64,000 nucleotides of DNA from Combretum micranthum (Eukaryota > Streptophyta > Magnoliopsida > Myrtales > Combretaceae): positions 124,001 to 188,000 of the forward strand of contig JAMXBD010000398.1 in the NCBI GenBank assembly GCA_024138025.1. Direction: 5' to 3'. The position numbers were made by a program, and so were the translations under genes. Positions 59,476-64,000 of the stretch are shown one piece after another; position 1 is the stretch's first letter, and every line of letters starts with the position of its first letter. The notes below the pieces were generated by a model, which saw nothing but the letters and a program-made list of their open reading frames with translations, was not told the DNA's origin and did no database searches.

Positions 59476-61723
59476 GAGTAATATATGTTAAGATATTGGT
59501 AGCAGAACATACAAAACAACACTTCATATATTTCATTGAAACATAAAGTTTTACAACTTCCAAGGGGAACTCCCCTAATAATTTCCATAACAACATTGTC
59601 TTACTAAGATGAATAACTAAAGCTAGAAGATTTTAGAAGAAATCTACTCTAAGACTTCAAAACAGAGTTCCTCCAAAAGCTTCTGAAAATAAAGATTCTA
59701 CGTAGGTGATGAAGATGGTCTCGGGTGCAAAATACAATCCTGCAATATCAAATGTCTATAGGGTATAAGCATAACTAGCTTAGTGAGATATTCCTTACGC
59801 AAAAGTACTCATAACAGGCATTCAACTAAGTTCATTAAACAAGTATATGCAATGCAACAACCATATGATCAAACAGCACATACGACTATCCGGTTTCGTA
59901 TGTATAATGGATTTATCCCTCCATCAGTAGTTAGGGAATGATTTGAATTGGGGCCCAAATGACCTCCTTTAAAATTTACGCACATCTTGGGGTTCCAACG
60001 AACCTTACTGCTAGTCTCCGAGCTTTCCATACCTAAAGAGATTGATCCAGCTCCGCTACAACTCGAGGCTGTATTACCCAAATATTCTAAATCCTTAAGA
60101 TGTAGCTAAGCAGTTTACCTTTCCGGCCCCACGCTGAGAAGTAGTAGCAAAATTTCGAAATGATATTGTAAGTGATATGCATGAGCAATTTATTATATGG
60201 GGATTTCAATATGACATTAATTAATTTAAAGCGATCAAGCAATAATTTGCACACATAGCAATACATACATGAAACAATTATATCAATCACAGATTAGGTT
60301 CCGATAGACTTATCATTCATTGATCGCACATAACCATTCACATTCATAATTCCCATGATACCCCACATGCATATCAATTTTATCTTTTCCTAACATCTAA
60401 TGCTTTATTCTACAAGCACGTGCGTGAATACATAAACGTAAAGGAAACTCACTCATCCATAGCACTCTTTTATGAATCGAAGTAATCTTCGGGGAAGAGA
60501 AGATCTTGGTCCTCGATACCTAAACAAAAGAAATACTCGAAGTGAGTATTTCATCCAAGATCTACTCAAATTCTCTAATTCTATCTTATTGATTCGTCAA
60601 AAATCGTATGAATGGAAATTCCAACTTAAAATGGTTATAACTTGCTCATTTTAACTCAAAATTTCGCATATTAAATATCGATTTCTACCTACTCAAAAGA
60701 TCTATCCATTTCAAAGGCTATTTTTATCAAAAGAGGTCATTTGGGTCTTGGAATAGTGACGTACAGAATTGTTGTGAAAATTCCAGATTTCAAAACTCAA
60801 GTTTTCAAACTTTTCTCTATCCAAAAATTCTTGTACAAAAATATAGTTATTTGTATGGTTGAAAAATCTTTTGAATATATATATATAGACTCAAAGTATG
60901 TGAATGAATTTAGTGATGTTGTCTCAACAATGATTTTTGTAAAACAATGTGTCTTTAAAAGTGAGATTATGCTAAAACTTGAAAAGAAATTTCTTTTTTT
61001 TTCTTTGTTCTATTGGGAAAATTTCCTAAATTATCATAAGTGAGTATTTCTTTCTTTTAACTCCATTTCTTAGTTATTGAGAATAATTAAATTTTAAAAA
61101 GTAATTTTGATCTTGTTAAGATTCTGACAAATTTATTCTTATTGTTTAAAAAATGTAGTTTTTCTAAATATTTCTTGGTTATGTGTTCTAAAGTTTTTCT
61201 AAAATTAGGTCCACTTTAAATAAATAATATCAATGATCTTATAAGTTATTTATTATTTTTATTTCCTAAATAAAGCTTATCCTTAATAAGGTTATTGTTT
61301 GATAATTTTGTAAAACTTATCTAAACCTTAGTATGTTGATAAAATATTTACATATGAGTTTAAGAAAACTTTTGTTAAACAAAGAATTAAGTTTAAAAAA
61401 ACTTTCTTATTTTCTTGGTTCGAAAAAAGAGTTTGTGATAACTTTATTTTATGTGTTCCTTGATAAAATCCCATATAGTATTATTACTAAAAGTTGTGCT
61501 AAACTTGTCTAACTTTACAAAATATTTGTTAAGGTAAAACTTTAAGTTTTCATGGAAAAATTATTTCTTATGTGATAAAATTTATTTTTAAAGAGAGTCT
61601 TATTTTTATTACTTGAGAAAACTCCTTTTCATTATGGTTGAGACAATATCAACATGTTCATGCATGAATGAGATTATGTAGATATGAGAAATATAACAAT
61701 ATCACATAATAAGATAAGATATG
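59476..61723 (-). mobile_element. LTR fragment G (minus strand), 5'-truncated on the plus map
   Basis: Co-linear with the minus-oriented LTRs: AAGGGGAACTCCCCT hairpin (59562-59576), TATAAGCATAACTAGCTTAG (59763-59782), CCTCCATC...GTTAGGG, AACTCACTCATCCATAG, ACCTAAACAAAAGAAATACTC and the inverted repeat (60616-60664), then AT-rich sequence. The expected TGTCACGCCCC end is missing. It is cut at 61723 by H. Confidence 0.75.
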
Positions 61724-64000
61724 TGTAAGGACCCGTTATCACCCCTATATTTAAAATAGGAGATAACGGTTCCCCAACCACATATAACCCTTAAGATTAT
61801 ATGTAAGGTTGCCTAAAGGAATTGTTTGAGTAATTGTTTATCTAATTCCATAAATATGTTATACGATAGGAGACATAAAATTTTTTTTTCTTCTTAACCT
61901 TAAGTAAAGCAACACTACCACACATTTTGCCAAAGGAAACAACTAAACTTCTAATTAGCTAAATACACACATACATATATATATACATATTACATCCAAA
62001 GGCTTCTACAAGCCTTAATCAAAATCCTCAAAACACAACCCAACTAACACTATAAATACATTATCAACCAAAAAGAATCACATCTAATCTATTACATTCA
62101 TAGGGGTCCATTGAGTCCATGGTCATCTCTAATCCTCCAACCCATCAAGAAAATCTTCAAAGTCGGTTCCGTACCCCATACTCGTGTAGAACTCATCGGA
62201 ATCATCACCTGAAATAGATAAAATATGAGCCAAAGGCCCAGTACACAAGTAACGAATACAAAATGCGAAGTGAATCACACATTCTTAGACTAAATGCACT
62301 ATGCACCAATCACTTGTTCATTATTAAGTCTTTAGTTAGTAAAGCAACACGGGAGTATTCAAACTCCAAACAACAAGGATTTAGTATTACATCCGCCTCC
62401 CTAAGTGGTCCCTACTGTTCATACAAACTAGGCAGCCCCACCTTTCGGCGTAGCCCGTAGTACTAGGGGATCCTGAGTAACGCATCACGATGCTCAGGGG
62501 GTTTATATGAGCAGCTCGGATACTCATATCTCCTAAACAATTCTATCCATTAACGAGGAAGTACCCTGCCCTCAATCTAAGCAGGGTGCCGCTCTCCGAA
62601 CCAGATTCAACGGCAAACAACGACAATCAGCACTCATATATCAATAGGATTTTTTTAATTTAAGGTAGCTTGATTTTGATACCTATCCTAGCAAAGAGAC
62701 AAGCAAGTTACCGCATACCTGAGATAGCTCGGGAGTTAACGGGGTTGACTGGGCGAGGATCTATCACTGTTTAATCAATATTAAATTCACACTTAGCTTA
62801 AGCACTAATTAACTAGTATAAAATATAAATATATCAAAGAAGTCCAAATAAATTAATACAAAGTCATAATAAAGCATTTCAACATCCTATTATATCCTAG
62901 ATCGCTTAACAAATACGTAATTGATCATATATCAAACTTCGGAAAATTTTAAAGAAAGTTTTAAAAATTCAAAAGCGTAGGGGATACGCCGGCAGCCAAA
63001 GCCGACGGCTTTGAGCCGGTGTTCGATACTCTGAAAATCAACACTGCCAACGCTAGCAGTGTTCAAGGGTACGCCGACTGCCTTCAATCTACGCCGGTGG
63101 CCTTGAGCCAGCGTAGAATCCAAATTCAAAATTTTTCAAAACGTCCAGAGAGGTGTAAGCCGTCCGCTTACCCAGATACGCTGGCAGCTTTGACACATGC
63201 CGGCGGCTTTGATTTCCAGCAGCCAGCGTATAATGTAAAAGGATGAACGCCGGCTGACTTTTCCAGCGAAAGCCGGCGACGTTTGGTCAGCCTTAAGAAA
63301 TTTGATTCTGTGGGCTTTCAACACCGCCTCTAGGCCGGCGGCGTAGAATCCCCAGATGCGGCGTACGTTCAAATTTTAGCCTATACGAAAATTATTTTTG
63401 AATTCCCCTATTTTACTACAACATTGTTCATTTTTTTTTTTCAAAAATTCTCCAAACTAAATTCAAACTTTCCAAAGCTTGTTATAGGATCCAAATACCA
63501 TCCTAACAACATGAATCCTACTTCTAAGCATCAAAACACTAATTACACTTCAAATTCACATCTTAACTACTCAATCCTTCAATCTCCCATAACACTCATC
63601 CCCACACATCCACACTCCTATAAGATACAAATTACCACTCTGTTAGCCACGTAATCCCATTCAAACTATCAACAATGCACCAATTCAATTCCACACCAAT
63701 TATTACCTCAAAATCATATATATTCTAACATTTACAAACAATATAATATAGAACATAAAATAAAAAGTAAAGTTTGTATTAAACTCACATGACTAAATCT
63801 TGGCTTGGAATAATATTCAAATCCTAAAGCTTGTATTGAATCTTGGCTAAGGGTTTAAGATTTTGGGATGAGAAAGGAAGAAAGAAAGAAGATGAAAATT
63901 CGGATGGTAAATAGGGCTGCCCAAAAAGAGGTCAAAAACAAGTCTAAATCAAGTCAATTATCATCCAAACTTAGCCATTAGGGGTATATTTGTCCTAGAA
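61724..64000 (-). mobile_element. LTR-like sequence H (minus strand), runs off right edge
   Basis: Begins TGTAAGGACCCGTTATCACC after a different sequence. Carries ATCACCTGAAATAGATAAAA followed by a GCCCAGTACACAAG block, CCTAAGTGGTCCCTACTG, AGGGGATCCTGAGTAACGC and CTCGGGAGTTAACGGGGTTG, which follow the layout of R/U5 in minus-oriented LTRs, then a GC-rich block (62987-63375) and AT-rich sequence to the edge. The shared 47-nt inverted repeat is not found. No TSD can be tested. The LTR call is an inference from edge and layout. Confidence 0.5.
62987..63375. repeat. GC-rich block of GCCGGC-type inverted repeats
   Basis: About ten copies of TACGC(C/T)GGC or (A/G)CCGGCGGC-like words on both strands in about 390 bp. 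Best stem: TACGCTGGC (63177-63185) with GCCAGCGTA (63222-63230), 9 of 9 pairs, extended by GC after one mismatch. TACGCCGG (63090-63097) with CCAGCGTA (63108-63115) gives another, imperfect one. Resembles the smaller block in K (50790-51000). Confidence 0.75.

Noticed and set aside
62263..63372. Several 60-80-aa ORFs in H
   Set aside because: No homology to each other or to known element proteins; the GC-rich block explains their length.

Overview
The window is plant heterochromatin-type DNA made almost entirely of nested LTR retrotransposons. I see no host gene, tRNA, rRNA, CRISPR array or prokaryotic signal. Plant origin is supported by primer-binding sites matching initiator tRNA-Met and tRNA-Asp, by a chromodomain Ty3/gypsy (Tekay/Del-like chromovirus) polyprotein, by an Athila-lineage Ty3/gypsy pol and gag, and by a Ty1/copia polyprotein. 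All coding regions are broken. Species cannot be told from this window.

Layout. 1-6028: 5' end of a minus-strand Ty3/gypsy element 'A' (gag fragment, pre-gag ORF, tRNA-iMet PBS, 3.4-kb LTR A1). It sits inside the pre-gag ORF of a plus-strand Ty3/gypsy chromovirus 'P' (6029-15023; gag-pol with many stops, chromodomain, PPT, 3.2-kb 3' LTR). P sits inside a plus-strand LTR 'C' (15024-21951), which also holds solo LTR D1 (16322-20015). 21952-22540 is unassigned.

22541-50600 is one minus-strand Athila-type element cut into pieces. Solo LTR E (23602-37800) interrupts its RT, solo LTR B1 (38023-43079) sits just upstream of that RT, and mosaic solo LTR B2 (44093-48476) sits between protease and gag. 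E is itself split by a minus-strand Ty1/copia element (24328-34878), whose 3' region is split by solo LTR D2 (25310-28837). This is four levels of nesting, and each of these insertions is bounded by a perfect 5-bp target-site duplication (TSD) that I read directly.

50601-51913 is a plus-strand LTR-like segment 'K'. It is interrupted by LTR F (51914-59262, same type as B1), which carries solo LTR A2 (53906-57355, perfect TSD). Past 59262 come two rearrangement joints, a minus-strand LTR fragment 'G' (to 61723), and the start of another LTR-like sequence 'H' (61724-64000) with an unusual GC-rich inverted-repeat block.

How the parts relate. The large LTRs (P, A1/A2, C, D1/D2, E, B1/B2, F, G) differ in sequence but share a set of modules: the ends TGTAA(R)YCCC...GGGGCGTGACA, a TATA box about 0.5-0.7 kb in, a roughly 47-nt inverted repeat, a short AAGCTA...TAGCTT palindrome, a GGGG...CCCC hairpin (absent in B), a minisatellite whose unit differs between families, and a conserved 3' terminus. 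They look like one lineage of long-LTR chromoviruses. Six solo LTRs with intact TSDs point to heavy loss by LTR-LTR recombination. All of this was read by eye; no alignment or database search was run.
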